From RHKX01 sp963820055 (GTDB taxonomy: Bacteria; Actinomycetota; Thermoleophilia; Solirubrobacterales; 70-9), in NCBI GenBank assembly GCA_963820055.1, contig CAWFYJ010000004.1, positions 248,001 to 312,000 on the forward strand: 64,000 bases of DNA. Direction: 5' to 3'. The position numbers and the translations under genes were made by a program. The notes under the pieces were generated by a model. The model had not been told where the DNA came from. It ran no database searches and was given only the letters and a program-made list of their open reading frames with translations. Of the stretch, positions 23,261 to 33,315 are shown in pieces. Position 1 is the stretch's first letter. Every line of letters begins with the position of its first letter.

Positions 23261-24223
23261 CTACTCGTCGCGGAGATCGAGACCGAGGCCGTGCATGGCC
23301 TCGATGACCTCTTCGATCGAGCGCTCGCCGAAGTTCGGGATCGCCTTCAGCTCCGACTCTGACTTGGCCTGGAGGTCGCCGATCGTCTGCACGCCCGCCC
23401 GCTTCAGGCAGTTGTAGGCGCGGACGCCGATCTCGAGCTCCTCGATCAGCCGGTCGTCGCCGGTGCCGCCGGCACCGGTGTCGTCGGCCGCCTCGGGCTC
23501 GGCACCGTTGGTCTGCGTCAGCTCCTCGACGCGGTCGGCGTCGGTGAAGATCGCCAGGCTGGCGATCATCAGCTCGGCCGCCTCGCGCAGCGCCGCACCG
23601 GGCTCGATCGAGCCGTCGGTCTCGAGCTGCAGCGAGAGCTTGTCGAAGTCCGTCCGCTGACCGACTCGCGAGGAGTCGACCCGGTAGGAAGCGCGCTTGA
23701 TCGGCGAGAAGATCGAGTCGATCGGGATGACGCCGATCGGCTGGTCCTCGGACTTGTTGTCCTCGGCCGGCGAGTAGCCGCGGCCGCGGCCGACCGTCAG
23801 GTACATCTCGAGCTTGGTCTTCTTCTCGAGCGTCGCGATCGGAGCCTCGGGGTTGAGGATCTCGACGCCGGCCGGCGTCTCGAGGTCACCAGCGGTGATC
23901 TCGCCGGGGCCGGTGGCGACCAGCGGCACCTCGACGACGTCGGCGTCGGTGTGCATCCGGACGACGATGTCCTTGAGGTTGAGGATGATGTCGGTGACGT
24001 CCTCCTTGACCCCGGGGATGCTCGAGAACTCGTGAGCGACGCCCTCGATGCGGACGCTCGTGATGGCGGCGCCCTTCAGCGAGGAAAGCAGCACGCGACG
24101 CAGGCTGTTGCCGTACGTGTAGCCGAAGCCCTTGTCGAGCGGCTCGATCGTGAACGAGCCCTGGTTGTCGTCGACGTCCTCAGCAGAGATCGTCGGGGTC
24201 TGAAATTCGGGCAGGGTGGTCAT
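23261..24223 (-). CDS. rpoA: DNA-directed RNA polymerase subunit alpha
   Basis: A 320-aa subunit: N-terminal dimerisation domain (FTIEPLDKGFGYTYGNSLRR, LLSSLKGAAITSVRIEGV) to about residue 230, an acidic/glycine linker (EPEAADDTGAGGTGDD), then the C-terminal domain that contacts promoter DNA and activators (LEIGVRAYNCLKRAGVQTIG, NFGERSIEEVIEAMHGLGL). Transcribed with rpsD upstream and rplQ downstream. Confidence 0.98.
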   Translation of the reverse strand: MTTLPEFQTPTISAEDVDDNQGSFTIEPLDKGFGYTYGNSLRRVLLSSLKGAAITSVRIEGVAHEFSSIPGVKEDVTDIILNLKDIVVRMHTDADVVEVPLVATGPGEITAGDLETPAGVEILNPEAPIATLEKKTKLEMYLTVGRGRGYSPAEDNKSEDQPIGVIPIDSIFSPIKRASYRVDSSRVGQRTDFDKLSLQLETDGSIEPGAALREAAELMIASLAIFTDADRVEELTQTNGAEPEAADDTGAGGTGDDRLIEELEIGVRAYNCLKRAGVQTIGDLQAKSESELKAIPNFGERSIEEVIEAMHGLGLDLRDE

Positions 24224-24256
24224 AGCGCTTCCTTCCGTCGCGGTTTTGGGAGCCCT

Positions 24257-24877
24257 CTACTTCGAGTACAGCTCGACGATGAGCTGCTCGGAAATCGGCG
24301 AGTCGATCTCGTCCCTCTCGGGGAGACGCAACACCTTTGCGGTGAGCGAATCGTGATCGGCCTGCAGCCAGGGGGGCACGGTTGAAATCAGTTCGGTGGC
24401 TACCCGGACAGTCGTGTCGGCGTCGGATCCCGACTTGATCGAGATGACGTCCTCGGGCTTCACCTGGTAGCTGGGGATGTCGACGCGGCGGCCGTTGATC
24501 TGCCAGTGACCGTGGCGGATCAGCTGCCGGGCCTGGCGGCGCGATGCGGCGAATCCGAGCCGGACGAGGACGTTGTCGAAACGACGCTCGAGCAGGCGCA
24601 GCAGGTTCTCGCCGGTGACGCCGTCCTGGCGCGAAGCCTTGTCGTAGTAGGCGCGGAACTGCTTCTCGAGGACCTGGTAGAAGCGGCGTGCCTTCTGCTT
24701 CTCGCGGAGCTGCTGGCGGTACTCGGAGGCCCGCAGGCGTCCGCGGCCGTGATCGCCCGGCGGGTAGGAGCGGCGTTCGACGCCGCACTTGTCGGTCAGG
24801 CAGCGCTCGCCCTTCAGGAACAGCTTCTGTCCCTCGCGCCGGCACTGCTTGCACTGCGGTGAAGTGTCGCGAGCCAT
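24257..24877 (-). CDS. rpsD: 30S ribosomal protein S4, zinc-binding form
   Basis: A 206-aa primary 16S rRNA-binding protein that nucleates 30S assembly. Unlike many actinobacterial S4 copies this is the C+ form, with Cys9, Cys12, Cys26 and Cys31 (QCKQC, CLTDKC) for one zinc. The S4 RNA-binding domain reads NVLVRLGFAASRRQARQLIR and HGHWQINGRRVDIPSY. Start overlaps the rpsK stop by one base (TGATG). Confidence 0.97.
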   Translation of the reverse strand: MARDTSPQCKQCRREGQKLFLKGERCLTDKCGVERRSYPPGDHGRGRLRASEYRQQLREKQKARRFYQVLEKQFRAYYDKASRQDGVTGENLLRLLERRFDNVLVRLGFAASRRQARQLIRHGHWQINGRRVDIPSYQVKPEDVISIKSGSDADTTVRVATELISTVPPWLQADHDSLTAKVLRLPERDEIDSPISEQLIVELYSK

Positions 24878-25275
24878 CAGACGCGCCTCCGCTTCTTGGG
24901 TCGGCAGCCGTTGTGGGCCTGCGGGGTCACGTCCTTGACCGTCGTCACCTGGAGGCCGGCGGCCTGCAGCGCCCGGATCGCGGTCTCGCGACCGGAGCCC
25001 GCGCCCTTGGCGTGGACCTCGACCCGCTCGAGGCCGTGCTCCATGCCCTTGCGGGCGGCGTTGTCGGCGGTCACCTGGGCGGCGAACGGCGTCGACTTGC
25101 GGGAGCCCTTGAAACCGGCGCTGCCGGCGGACTCCCAGGCGATGACGTTGCCCTCGGGGTCGGTGAGGGTGACGATCGTGTTGTTGAAGCTGGTCTTGAT
25201 GTGCGCCTGTCCGAAGGGGACGTTCTTGCGCACGCGGCGCTTGGAGCGGCCCGCGCCTCGCTTGGGTTGCGGCAT
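24877..25275 (-). CDS. rpsK: 30S ribosomal protein S11
   Basis: A 132-aa protein of the 30S platform near the E-site mRNA path. KNVPFGQAHIKTSFNNTIVT, GNVIAWESAGSAGFKGSRKS and the basic tail TPQAHNGCRPKKRRRV are diagnostic. Stop overlaps the rpsD start (TGATG). Confidence 0.98.
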   Translation of the reverse strand: MPQPKRGAGRSKRRVRKNVPFGQAHIKTSFNNTIVTLTDPEGNVIAWESAGSAGFKGSRKSTPFAAQVTADNAARKGMEHGLERVEVHAKGAGSGRETAIRALQAAGLQVTTVKDVTPQAHNGCRPKKRRRV

Positions 25276-25307
25276 CTAGAAAGTCCTCACTCGGTAAGTC
25301 GTGGTCA

Positions 25308-25691
25308 TCACTTGGCTGACGGCGCCTTCTTGCGGCCGGTCACGCTCATCTTCTTGGGGCCCTTGCGACCGCGGGCGTTGGTCTTGGTCCGCTGGCCGTT
25401 GACCGGCAGGCCGCGCCGGTGGCGCAGGCCGCGGTAGGAGCCGATCTCCATCAGCCGCTTGACGTTCTGCGAGCGCTCGCGCCGCAGGTCGCCCTCGACC
25501 GGGTAGGACTCGACCGCCTCGCGAAGCTTGATGACCTCGTCCTCGGTCAGGTCGCCGACCCGCGTGTTCCCGTCGACGCCGGTGTCGGCGAGGATCTTCT
25601 TCGCGGTCGAGCTGCCGATTCCGTGGACGTAGGTCAGTCCGACCTCGGTCCGCTTGTTGAGCGGGAGATTGACTCCTGCGATACGCGCCAT
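25308..25691 (-). CDS. rpsM: 30S ribosomal protein S13
   Basis: A 127-aa head protein that contacts the P-site tRNA and L5/L31. It begins MARIAGVNLPLNKRTEVGLT, has the helix-two-turn-helix stretch YVHGIGSSTAKKIL, and RGLRHRRGLPVNGQRTKTNA near the C-terminus. Lies 3 bases after rpmJ. Confidence 0.98.
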   Translation of the reverse strand: MARIAGVNLPLNKRTEVGLTYVHGIGSSTAKKILADTGVDGNTRVGDLTEDEVIKLREAVESYPVEGDLRRERSQNVKRLMEIGSYRGLRHRRGLPVNGQRTKTNARGRKGPKKMSVTGRKKAPSAK

Positions 25692-25694
25692 CGA

Positions 25695-25808
25695 CTAGCC
25701 CTGCCTCTGCTTGTGGCGGGGGTTCGAGCAGATCACGAGGACGCGGCCGCGCCGCCGGATGACCTGGCATCGTTCGCACATCGGTTTTACGGAGGCTCGG
25801 ACCTTCAT
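25695..25808 (-). CDS. rpmJ: 50S ribosomal protein L36
   Basis: A 37-aa zinc-ribbon protein, first gene of the alpha operon here. It reads MKVRASVKPMCERCQVIRRR with Cys11, Cys14, Cys27 and His32 (VICSNPRHKQRQG) as zinc ligands, so it is the C+ type. ATG 25808 is fixed by conservation. The usual upstream neighbour infA is not present; a promoter-like site lies about 95-122 bases upstream of the start. Confidence 0.97.
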   Translation of the reverse strand: MKVRASVKPMCERCQVIRRRGRVLVICSNPRHKQRQG

Positions 25809-25902
25809 CGCCTTCGGCTCTTTCTATCGGACTTGAGGTGGCCCGCGACATCCCAGGAATCGGATGGCAGGCGGTGTCGGACGGCCCTGAGGCCGAACGG
25901 GG

Positions 25903-25930
25903 ATGCTAGCACGGGCGCCGCGGCGTGCAA
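25903..25930 (-). promoter_or_regulatory. Predicted promoter of the rpmJ-rpsM-rpsK-rpsD-rpoA-rplQ operon
   Basis: Minus strand: -35 TTGCAC (25925-25930), 16-bp spacer, extended -10 TGC-TAGCAT (hexamer 25903-25908). Transcription would begin near 25896, giving a leader of about 88 bases. The -10 context GCTAGCAT matches the fusA (GCTAACAT) and rpsL (GCTACCAT) promoters. Confidence 0.55.
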
Positions 25931-25972
25931 GGCCGGGCGTTCAGGCGCGTTTCGGGCCCCTGGAGCCCGTTC

Positions 25973-26470
25973 TCAGCCCGCTGCCAGCTCCGCGGCGATC
26001 TTACCCGCCCAGGCACGGATCTCGTCCCAGTCGCGGCGGTCGCGGTACTCCTCGGGAGTGTTCTCGGCCATGGACTTCGCCATCCGCCCCGACTCCGGGG
26101 AGATCCGGCCCCCGAAGACCACGTGGCCGCGGACGCCGAGCTTCTCGGCCTTGGCGATCGTGCGCTTCGGCTCCTGCCAGGCGGCGTCGTCCTCCGCCGG
26201 GTCGCCGGTCGGGCCGGAGCTGAAGACCCAGAACGGCAGTTCGGCCAGCTCTCCCCCGTGCCTGCGGAGGAAGTGGCGGGCATCTCCCTGCCACCGCTTC
26301 ATATAGACGGCGCTGCCCAGCACCACCGCCTCGTGATCGCCGATCCCGTCGACGGCGCCGGCCTCGACGCAATCGGCGGCGAGCCCCCGCTCTCGCAGCT
26401 CGCCGGCGATCGCCTCGGCGATCTCGGCGGTCGATCCGTGCTTGGACGCGTAGGCGACGAGAACGCTCAT
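25973..26470 (-). CDS. Flavodoxin-domain protein (HemG-like)
   Basis: A 165-aa FMN-binding protein. MSVLVAYASKHGSTAEIAEA is the phosphate-binding loop of flavodoxins, and VVLGSAVYMKRWQGDARHFL plus FWVFSSGPTG follow the layout of menaquinone-dependent protoporphyrinogen oxidase (HemG) and related actinobacterial flavodoxins. Electron-transfer partner is unknown. ATG 26470 lacks a clear ribosome site; GTG 26476 is an alternative. Lies between the ParB-like gene (divergent) and the rpmJ promoter. Confidence 0.85.
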   Translation of the reverse strand: MSVLVAYASKHGSTAEIAEAIAGELRERGLAADCVEAGAVDGIGDHEAVVLGSAVYMKRWQGDARHFLRRHGGELAELPFWVFSSGPTGDPAEDDAAWQEPKRTIAKAEKLGVRGHVVFGGRISPESGRMAKSMAENTPEEYRDRRDWDEIRAWAGKIAAELAAG

Positions 26471-26507
26471 CGGCACAGGGTCGCGCACGGCGACCGCGGT
26501 CGAATCC

Positions 26508-27410
26508 GTGGAAAGGACGGATTTCGGCGGCCGCGACCCCGCTTCGGCCTCCGGTCGGCAAACTTCCTCCATCGACACCGGGTTCAACAGCCAGGACGCG
26601 CAGAGCGACTTCAACCGGGCCCGCCGGCGCGCCGCCCTCGGCCGCCTCTCCGCACGACTCCGCGGGCAGGCCGGCGACGTCAGCACGCTGCTGCCGTTCG
26701 AGGAGGTCGTCGAGGCGCTCGGGCGGACCGGCGAGCGGCGGATCGGCCTGCAGTCGATCCCACTGGACACGATCGTCGGCTCCGTCGACCGGGCCGAGGA
26801 GTTCGATCGCGACTTCCGCCCGCGCAGCGCCAGGGTCCGGGCCCGCTGGCAGCGGATCAACGTCGCCCAGCGGCGCGGCGAGGGAATGCCGCCGATCGAG
26901 GTGCTCCGCGTCGGCGGCCTCCACTTCGTCGTCGATGGCCATCACCGAGTCTCGGTCGCCCGCCATCTCGGTCGCGACGTCATCGAGGCCTACGTCACCG
27001 AGGTGACGACCCGCGTCGCCGCCGACCGCGGGCTGAAGCTGGCCGACCTCCCCGCGAAGAGCCATGAGCGGCTGTTCGTCGAGCGGGTGCCGCTGACCGC
27101 CGAGCAACGGCGGCGGATCTCGTTCAGCGATCCGGCCCAGGGCTACGCCGAGCTCGCCGAGGCCGTCGAGGCCTGGGGTTTTCGGCTCATGCAGGGCCTC
27201 GCCGAGCTCCTCGACCGCGGCGAGGTCGCCGAGGCGTGGTTCGAGGACGAGTTCGTGCCGATCGTGGAGTCGCTGCGCGAGGCCGAGCTGATCGGGGCGG
27301 GAACCGAAGCCGACGCCTACATCCGCGTCGTCCGCGACCGCTACATGCTGCTCCGTACCCACGAGTGGGACGAGAGCGTCGTCGAGCGCCTCCGCAAAGC
27401 GTTCGACTGA
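26508..27410 (+). CDS. ParB/sulfiredoxin-fold domain protein
   Basis: A 300-aa protein with a ParB N-terminal-like domain around residues 80-160: IPLDTIVGSVDR, then PIEVLRVGGLHFVVDGHHRV with the DGHHR nucleotide-binding motif and SVARHLGRDVIEAYV. No HTH or dimerisation domain of true chromosome-segregation ParB is evident; the C-terminal half is helical and charged (LRLMQGLAEL-like, WFEDEFVPIVESLREAELIG). It may be a ParB-fold CTPase or nuclease relative with unknown role. GTG 26508 is the first start; the N-terminal 25 residues are poorly conserved-looking, so the true start could be later. It is the only plus-strand gene between map and rpmJ. Confidence 0.75.
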   Translation: MERTDFGGRDPASASGRQTSSIDTGFNSQDAQSDFNRARRRAALGRLSARLRGQAGDVSTLLPFEEVVEALGRTGERRIGLQSIPLDTIVGSVDRAEEFDRDFRPRSARVRARWQRINVAQRRGEGMPPIEVLRVGGLHFVVDGHHRVSVARHLGRDVIEAYVTEVTTRVAADRGLKLADLPAKSHERLFVERVPLTAEQRRRISFSDPAQGYAELAEAVEAWGFRLMQGLAELLDRGEVAEAWFEDEFVPIVESLREAELIGAGTEADAYIRVVRDRYMLLRTHEWDESVVERLRKAFD

Positions 27411-27426
27411 GCCCGGCCGGGAACGC

Positions 27427-28602
<1,176 letters not shown>

Positions 28603-28614
28603 GTTGTCTCCTCT

Positions 28615-29484
28615 CTAGCCCTTGACGGCGCCTGAGGTCAGTCCGGCGACGATCCGTCGCTGGAAGATCAATACGAAGATGATGATCGGGATCGTCACGA
28701 TCACCGCGGCGGCCGCGATGTTCGCGAACGGCTGGGTGAACTGGGAGTCGCCGGTGAAGAAGGCGAGCGCCGCCGGCACCGTCCGCGATGCGTCGGAGCT
28801 GGTCAGCGAGATCGCGAACAGGAAGTCGTTCCAGGCGAAGATGAAGACGAGGATCGCGGCGGTGAACATGCCCGGGGTCGCGAGCGGCACGATCACCTTC
28901 CGGAACGCCTGAAACGGGGTCGCTCCGTCGACCTGGGCCGCCTGTTCGAGCTCCCAGGGGATCTCCCGGAAGAACGCGACGAGGGTGTAGATCGCAAGCG
29001 GCAGCGAGAAGCTCAGGTAAGGGATGATCAGCCCGGCCCAGGTGTCGTAGAGGCCGAGCGTCCGCCACATGTCGAAGAGCGGGCCGACGGTCGAGATCGC
29101 CGGGAACATCGCGATCGCCAGGGCGCCTCCGAGGACGAGCGTCTTGCCGGGGAAGTCGAGGCGGGCGATGGCGTAGGCCGCGAAGGAGGCCAACACGATC
29201 GCGATCAGCGTCGCGATCAGCGCGATCCCGATCGAGTTGATCAGCGGCTTCAGGAAGGGGCCGTCGAGTCCGTCCTTGAACAGCGCGTCGTAGTTCTTCA
29301 GGGTCGCATCGCTCGGTATCAGCGTGCCCCAAAAGCCCTCGTCCGGCTTCACGGTCACCGTCGCCGGTGTCTTCAGCGACAACGAGATGATCCAGAGCAC
29401 CGGGAAGAGGGCATAGAAGATCACGACCACGATCCCGAAGAGCCAGAGGATCCGCTGCTGAGCCGTCTGCTGGTCGGTCGTCAC
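28615..29484 (-). CDS. Carbohydrate ABC transporter permease (MalG/SugB-like)
   Basis: A 289-aa inner-membrane subunit with six predicted helices. The cytoplasmic EAA loop reads REIPWELEQAAQVDGATPFQ, the contact to the ATPase. Starting helix ILWLFGIVVVIFYALFPVLWI is typical of MalG proteins. GTG 29484 is chosen because AGGAGAACCG precedes it and it overlaps the stop of the partner permease (GTGA). Confidence 0.95.
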   Translation of the reverse strand: MTTDQQTAQQRILWLFGIVVVIFYALFPVLWIISLSLKTPATVTVKPDEGFWGTLIPSDATLKNYDALFKDGLDGPFLKPLINSIGIALIATLIAIVLASFAAYAIARLDFPGKTLVLGGALAIAMFPAISTVGPLFDMWRTLGLYDTWAGLIIPYLSFSLPLAIYTLVAFFREIPWELEQAAQVDGATPFQAFRKVIVPLATPGMFTAAILVFIFAWNDFLFAISLTSSDASRTVPAALAFFTGDSQFTQPFANIAAAAVIVTIPIIIFVLIFQRRIVAGLTSGAVKG

Positions 29485-30422
29485 CGGTTCTCCTCCTTGC
29501 CCGGGACCGCGGTCCCGAAGCCCTTGACGAACAGGAACGCGATGATCAGTACGGCGATGAAGATCAACACCGACACCGCCGAGCCGAGACCGAGGTTGAG
29601 CCTCGATATGAGCTGGTTGTAGCCGAGGATCGACACCGATTCGGTGTCCACGGATCCTCGCGTCATCACGAATATCGAGTCGAAGACGCGGAACGCGTCG
29701 AGGGTGCGGAAGAGCAGTGCGACGAGGATCGCCGGCTTCATCAGCGGCAGCGTGATCCGGAAGAAGCGCTGGACCGCATTGGCCCCATCGACCTTGGCCG
29801 CCTCGTAGAGGCCGTCGTCGATCGTCGTCATCCCGGCGAGCAGCAGCAGCGCGATGAACGGCGTCGTCTTCCAGACCTCGGCGAGGATGATCACCACGAA
29901 GGCGCTGAAGCGGTCGCCGAACCAGTTCATGTCGTCGGCCACGAACGGCAGCTGGTTGACGAAGCCGGTGTCGGGCTGGAACGCGAACTGCCAGGTGAAC
30001 GCGGCGACGACGGTGACGATCCCGTACGGAATCAGGACCGAGGTCCGGACGACCCCGCGCCCGAAGATCGCCCGGTGCATGAGGAGGGCAATCGACATCC
30101 CGAGCACGAACTCGATCGTCACCGATACGACCGTCACCCCGAGCGTGTTGGCGACGTCGGTCCACCACAGGCTTGAGGTGAGGACGTCCGCGTAGTTGCT
30201 GAGCCCGACGAACTCGCGCTCGTCCGGGAAGCGCAGGTCGAAGCGCTGAAGGCTGAGGATGAACGCGTAGATGATCGGATAGGCGGTGACGAGCAGCATC
30301 GCGATCACGGCGGGTGCACAGAGGATCCAACCCAGCCGGCGCTCGGAACGCGCCCGCTCGCTGATCGGCGGCTTCTTCGGCTTCTCCCCGCCGGCGGGGG
30401 GCGCGGACGCGGCGGCTTCCAT
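29481..30422 (-). CDS. Carbohydrate ABC transporter permease (MalF/SugA-like)
   Basis: A 313-aa permease with six helices and the EAA loop TTIDDGLYEAAKVDGANAVQ followed by FRITLPLMKPAI. The first helix is LGWILCAPAVIAMLLVTAYPI. The basic, proline-rich N-terminus (GGEKPKKPPISERARSERR) stays cytoplasmic. Start overlaps the stop of the substrate-binding gene (TGATG), so stoichiometric production is likely. Confidence 0.95.
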   Translation of the reverse strand: MEAAASAPPAGGEKPKKPPISERARSERRLGWILCAPAVIAMLLVTAYPIIYAFILSLQRFDLRFPDEREFVGLSNYADVLTSSLWWTDVANTLGVTVVSVTIEFVLGMSIALLMHRAIFGRGVVRTSVLIPYGIVTVVAAFTWQFAFQPDTGFVNQLPFVADDMNWFGDRFSAFVVIILAEVWKTTPFIALLLLAGMTTIDDGLYEAAKVDGANAVQRFFRITLPLMKPAILVALLFRTLDAFRVFDSIFVMTRGSVDTESVSILGYNQLISRLNLGLGSAVSVLIFIAVLIIAFLFVKGFGTAVPGKEENR

Positions 30423-31717
30423 CAGAGCAGTCCCTTCACGTCGAGTGCGTCCTGGACGTTCTGTCGCAGCTCATCGACCTTCGACGGCACGTCGTCGGGC
30501 GCGATGTCGTCGAGTGGGTGGATCGTCCGCTGGATCGCCAGCGACAGGTCCTGGTAGGCGGGCGTGACGGGCCGGGGAGCCGCCTGCTTGATCGACTGCC
30601 GGATCAGGTCGGCGAAGCCGGGATAGACCTTGTCGATCTCCGGCTTGGAGTAGAGGTCCTCGGTGACCGGCGGCAGTCCGCCCGCGGTGGCGATCTTGAT
30701 CTGGTTCTGAGGCTGGATCATGCATTTGATCGCGTCGAAGGCCTCCTGCTTGTGCTCGGAGTAGCTGGAGACGCCGAGGTTGATTCCGCCGAGCGGCGGA
30801 GCCGAGGGGCGGTCGGCGTCGACACGCGGGTAGAGCGTCTCGCCGAGGTTCTTGAAGACGTCGGGCGCGTTCTCCTTGGCGCTCGGGTAGACGAACGGGT
30901 AGTTGAGCATGAAACTCGACGATCCCTGCTCGAACGAGAGCCGCGCCGTGTCCTCCGTGGAGGTCGACTGCGACGAATCCGCGGACTCGGAGTTGGCCAG
31001 CTGGACCATCAATCCGAGCGCCCTGTCCGTCTCGGGACTGGTCAGGTCGACCTCCTCGGCGTTGTCGGGCTGGACGATGCTCGTCCCGGCCGACTCGACC
31101 ATCGAGTTGAACCAGACGACGAGCCCCTCGTAGCGGTTCGCCTGCACCTGGATCGTCCCGTTCGGCCCGATGTCGGCCGCCTGCTTCAGCATCTCGTCCC
31201 ACGTCTTCGGGGGATTCGGCACCCGGTCCTTGCGGTACCAGAGCAGCTGCGTGTTGCTCCAGATCGGCGCCGCCCAGAGCTTGTCCTCGAAGCGCGCCGT
31301 CTCGGCGACGCTCGGGAACACGCCATCGGTCGCGGCCCGCTCGTCCGCGCCCGTCCACTGCTCGACCCAGCCGGCGTTCGCGAACTCGCCGGTCCAGATC
31401 ACATCCATGCCCATGATGTCGATCGAGCTGTCCTCGGCACCGAGCCGCCGGACGAGCTGCTCGCGCTGCTGATCGGCGTCGGACGGCAGGTACTGGAAGC
31501 TGATCGTGTACTCGCCGTTCGAGGACTTCGAGCAGCTGTCGGCGATCTTCGGGACGATGCCGCTGGGCTCGTTGAAGATGAAGAAGTTCAACTCGGTCGG
31601 GCCGCCGGAGTCGCCACTTCCGCAGGCGGAGAAGATGAGGGCGCAGCCGATCAGGCAGCTGAGCAGCCCAACCGCCACCGATCGCTTTCGAGTTGGACTG
31701 GACTGCCCTGCTCCCAA
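30422..31717 (-). CDS. Sugar ABC transporter substrate-binding lipoprotein
   Basis: A 431-aa extracellular solute-binding protein family 1 (MalE/LpqY-like). TTG 31717 gives a signal peptide with RKR and the hydrophobic core VGLLSCLIGCALIFS ending in a lipobox at SAC, so the mature protein is lipid-anchored. Binding-protein motifs include VIWTGEFANAGWVEQW, APIWSNTQLLWYRKD and PPLGGINLGVSSYSEHKQEA. The ligand is probably an oligosaccharide (trehalose or maltose-like), judged from the adjacent GH13 enzyme and resemblance to the LpqY-SugABC system; that is inference. AAGGGG precedes the TTG. Confidence 0.93.
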   Translation of the reverse strand: MGAGQSSPTRKRSVAVGLLSCLIGCALIFSACGSGDSGGPTELNFFIFNEPSGIVPKIADSCSKSSNGEYTISFQYLPSDADQQREQLVRRLGAEDSSIDIMGMDVIWTGEFANAGWVEQWTGADERAATDGVFPSVAETARFEDKLWAAPIWSNTQLLWYRKDRVPNPPKTWDEMLKQAADIGPNGTIQVQANRYEGLVVWFNSMVESAGTSIVQPDNAEEVDLTSPETDRALGLMVQLANSESADSSQSTSTEDTARLSFEQGSSSFMLNYPFVYPSAKENAPDVFKNLGETLYPRVDADRPSAPPLGGINLGVSSYSEHKQEAFDAIKCMIQPQNQIKIATAGGLPPVTEDLYSKPEIDKVYPGFADLIRQSIKQAAPRPVTPAYQDLSLAIQRTIHPLDDIAPDDVPSKVDELRQNVQDALDVKGLL

Positions 31718-31743
31718 GGTTTGCGGCCCCTTGTTTCTCCTCC

Positions 31744-31762
31744 CGGCGGCCGTCGGCCGCCG
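31744..31762 (-). promoter_or_regulatory. Hairpin between GH13 gene and binding-protein gene
   Basis: Perfect 8-bp arms CGGCGGCC/GGCCGCCG around GTC, 27 bases before the TTG start of the binding-protein gene. It could attenuate or stabilise the downstream message to set the binding-protein level. Confidence 0.45.
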
Positions 31763-31814
31763 CTCTCCCAGGCACCCCTACCCCAGGGGCTCGAGCACTA
31801 AACGCCGATCGGGT

Positions 31815-33315
31815 TCAGCCGCTGCGGAGGAGGATCACGGCCGAATGGGGCACGACCCGGAGGCGGCCGTCGGTGACGCGGGCCGGGGCCGTCGACAGGA
31901 TCGGTTCGAAGCCGCCGGGAAGCGCAATCACGCCGTCCTCGCCGCCCAGGTTGATCACGACCCGGTGCGATCCGCGGTCGAAGGCGACCATCCCCGCGGG
32001 CGCTTCGACCCTGACCGGCGCACCGCCGATCCGGCGACGGATCGCGATCAGCTCACGGAAGAGCCTCAGAATCGAGTCGTCCGCCTCCCTCTGGTCGTCG
32101 ACGTTGCGGCGCTCCGGGTCGACCGGTGCGAGCCACGGCCGGCCGGTCGAGAACCCGCCGCTCGGCGATCCTTCCCACTGCATCGGCCGCCGGCACGCGT
32201 CGCGGCCGTAGCGGTCGAGAGGAGGGTCGCCCTCGGGGCCGTCGACCATCCCGATCTCCTCCCCCTGATAGACGAAGGCCGCGCTTCCCAGCGTCAGGAG
32301 CAGCACCGCAGCCGCCCGCGCGTTCTCCTCCCCCCAGCGGGTGGCGACGCGCGGGAAGTCGTGGTTGGACGTCACCCAGGCAACGCCCCCGGCAGCGCTC
32401 GAACGGTCGATCGCCGCGGCGAGCTGCTCGGCGTCCCAGTCGGCGTGGAGAAGGTCGAAGCCGAAGACGGAGTCGAAGTACTCGAGATAGGGAGCGATCC
32501 GGTCGACCGGCAGATACACCTCGCCGACCAGCGGCGCCTCGCCGGCGGCCTCGCGGAGCGTCGCCAGGGCGATCCCGATCTCCGGCGAATCGCGGGAGTG
32601 GATCAGGTCGAGGCCGTGCAGTTCCTCCGGCATCGGCAGCGGGAACGGGACGTCCGTAGGCGGATCGTCGCGGAGCTCGGCATCTTTGACGAGGCGGTCG
32701 ACGGCGTCGACGCGGAACCCGTCGGCGCCGCGGCCGACCCAGTGGCGGACGACGTCGGCCATCGCCTCGCGGACCTCCGGGTTGCGCCAGTCGAGGTCGG
32801 GCTGCTCGACGTAGAAGGAGTGGAGGTAGAGGCGGCCGCTGCGGGGGTCGCGGCTCCAGGCAGGGCCGCCGAAGGACGCCCGCCAGTTGTTCGGCGGCTC
32901 CGGCCCATCGGCCCAGACGTAGAAGTCGGGACGCTCCCGGAACCACGGATGCTCGATCGAGGTGTGGGAGACGACGAGGTCGAGGATCACCCGGATCCCG
33001 CGGGCGTGAGCGTCGGCGATGAGCAGGTCGAAGTCGGCGTCGCGTCCCGAACTCGGGCGCGATCGACTTGTGGTCGCTGACGTCGTAGCCGTAGTCGGCG
33101 AGCGGCGACGCGTAGATCGGAGCGAGCCAGATCGCGTCGACGCCGAGCCACTCCAGGTGGGGAAGCCGGCTGCTGATGCCGGGCAGGTCGCCGATCCCGT
33201 CCCCGTCCGTGTCCTGAAACGAGCGCGGGTAGATCTCATAGACGACGGCGTCGTCGATCCAACGACCGGCCCCCGCCGAAGAGTCCTCGGAGCCCGGTGC
33301 TATTCCTCGTGCCAC
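31815..33315 (-). CDS. Alpha-amylase family GH13 glucosidase, one +1 frameshift
   Basis: A GH13 enzyme (499 aa after removing one base) of the oligo-1,6/alpha-glucosidase group. N-terminal WIDDAVVYEIYPRSFQDTDG and GVDAIWLAPIYASPLADYGY read in one frame to IAPEFGT. The rest (DADFDLLIADAHARGIRVIL onwards) reads in the next frame; the break lies near 33041-33045. Catalytic residues are all present: nucleophile Asp in DGFRVDAVDRL, acid/base Glu in LVGEVYLPV and Asp in TSNHDFPR. PMQWEGSPSGGFSTG is typical of alpha-glucosidases. GTG 33315 overlaps the 3' end of map by 16 bases. The enzyme probably processes the sugar imported by the adjacent ABC transporter. The frameshift is likely a sequence error. 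Confidence 0.88.

Noticed and set aside
25809..25972. A hidden infA gene before rpmJ
   Set aside because: All frames were read; nothing resembling the S1-like IF-1 fold is present.
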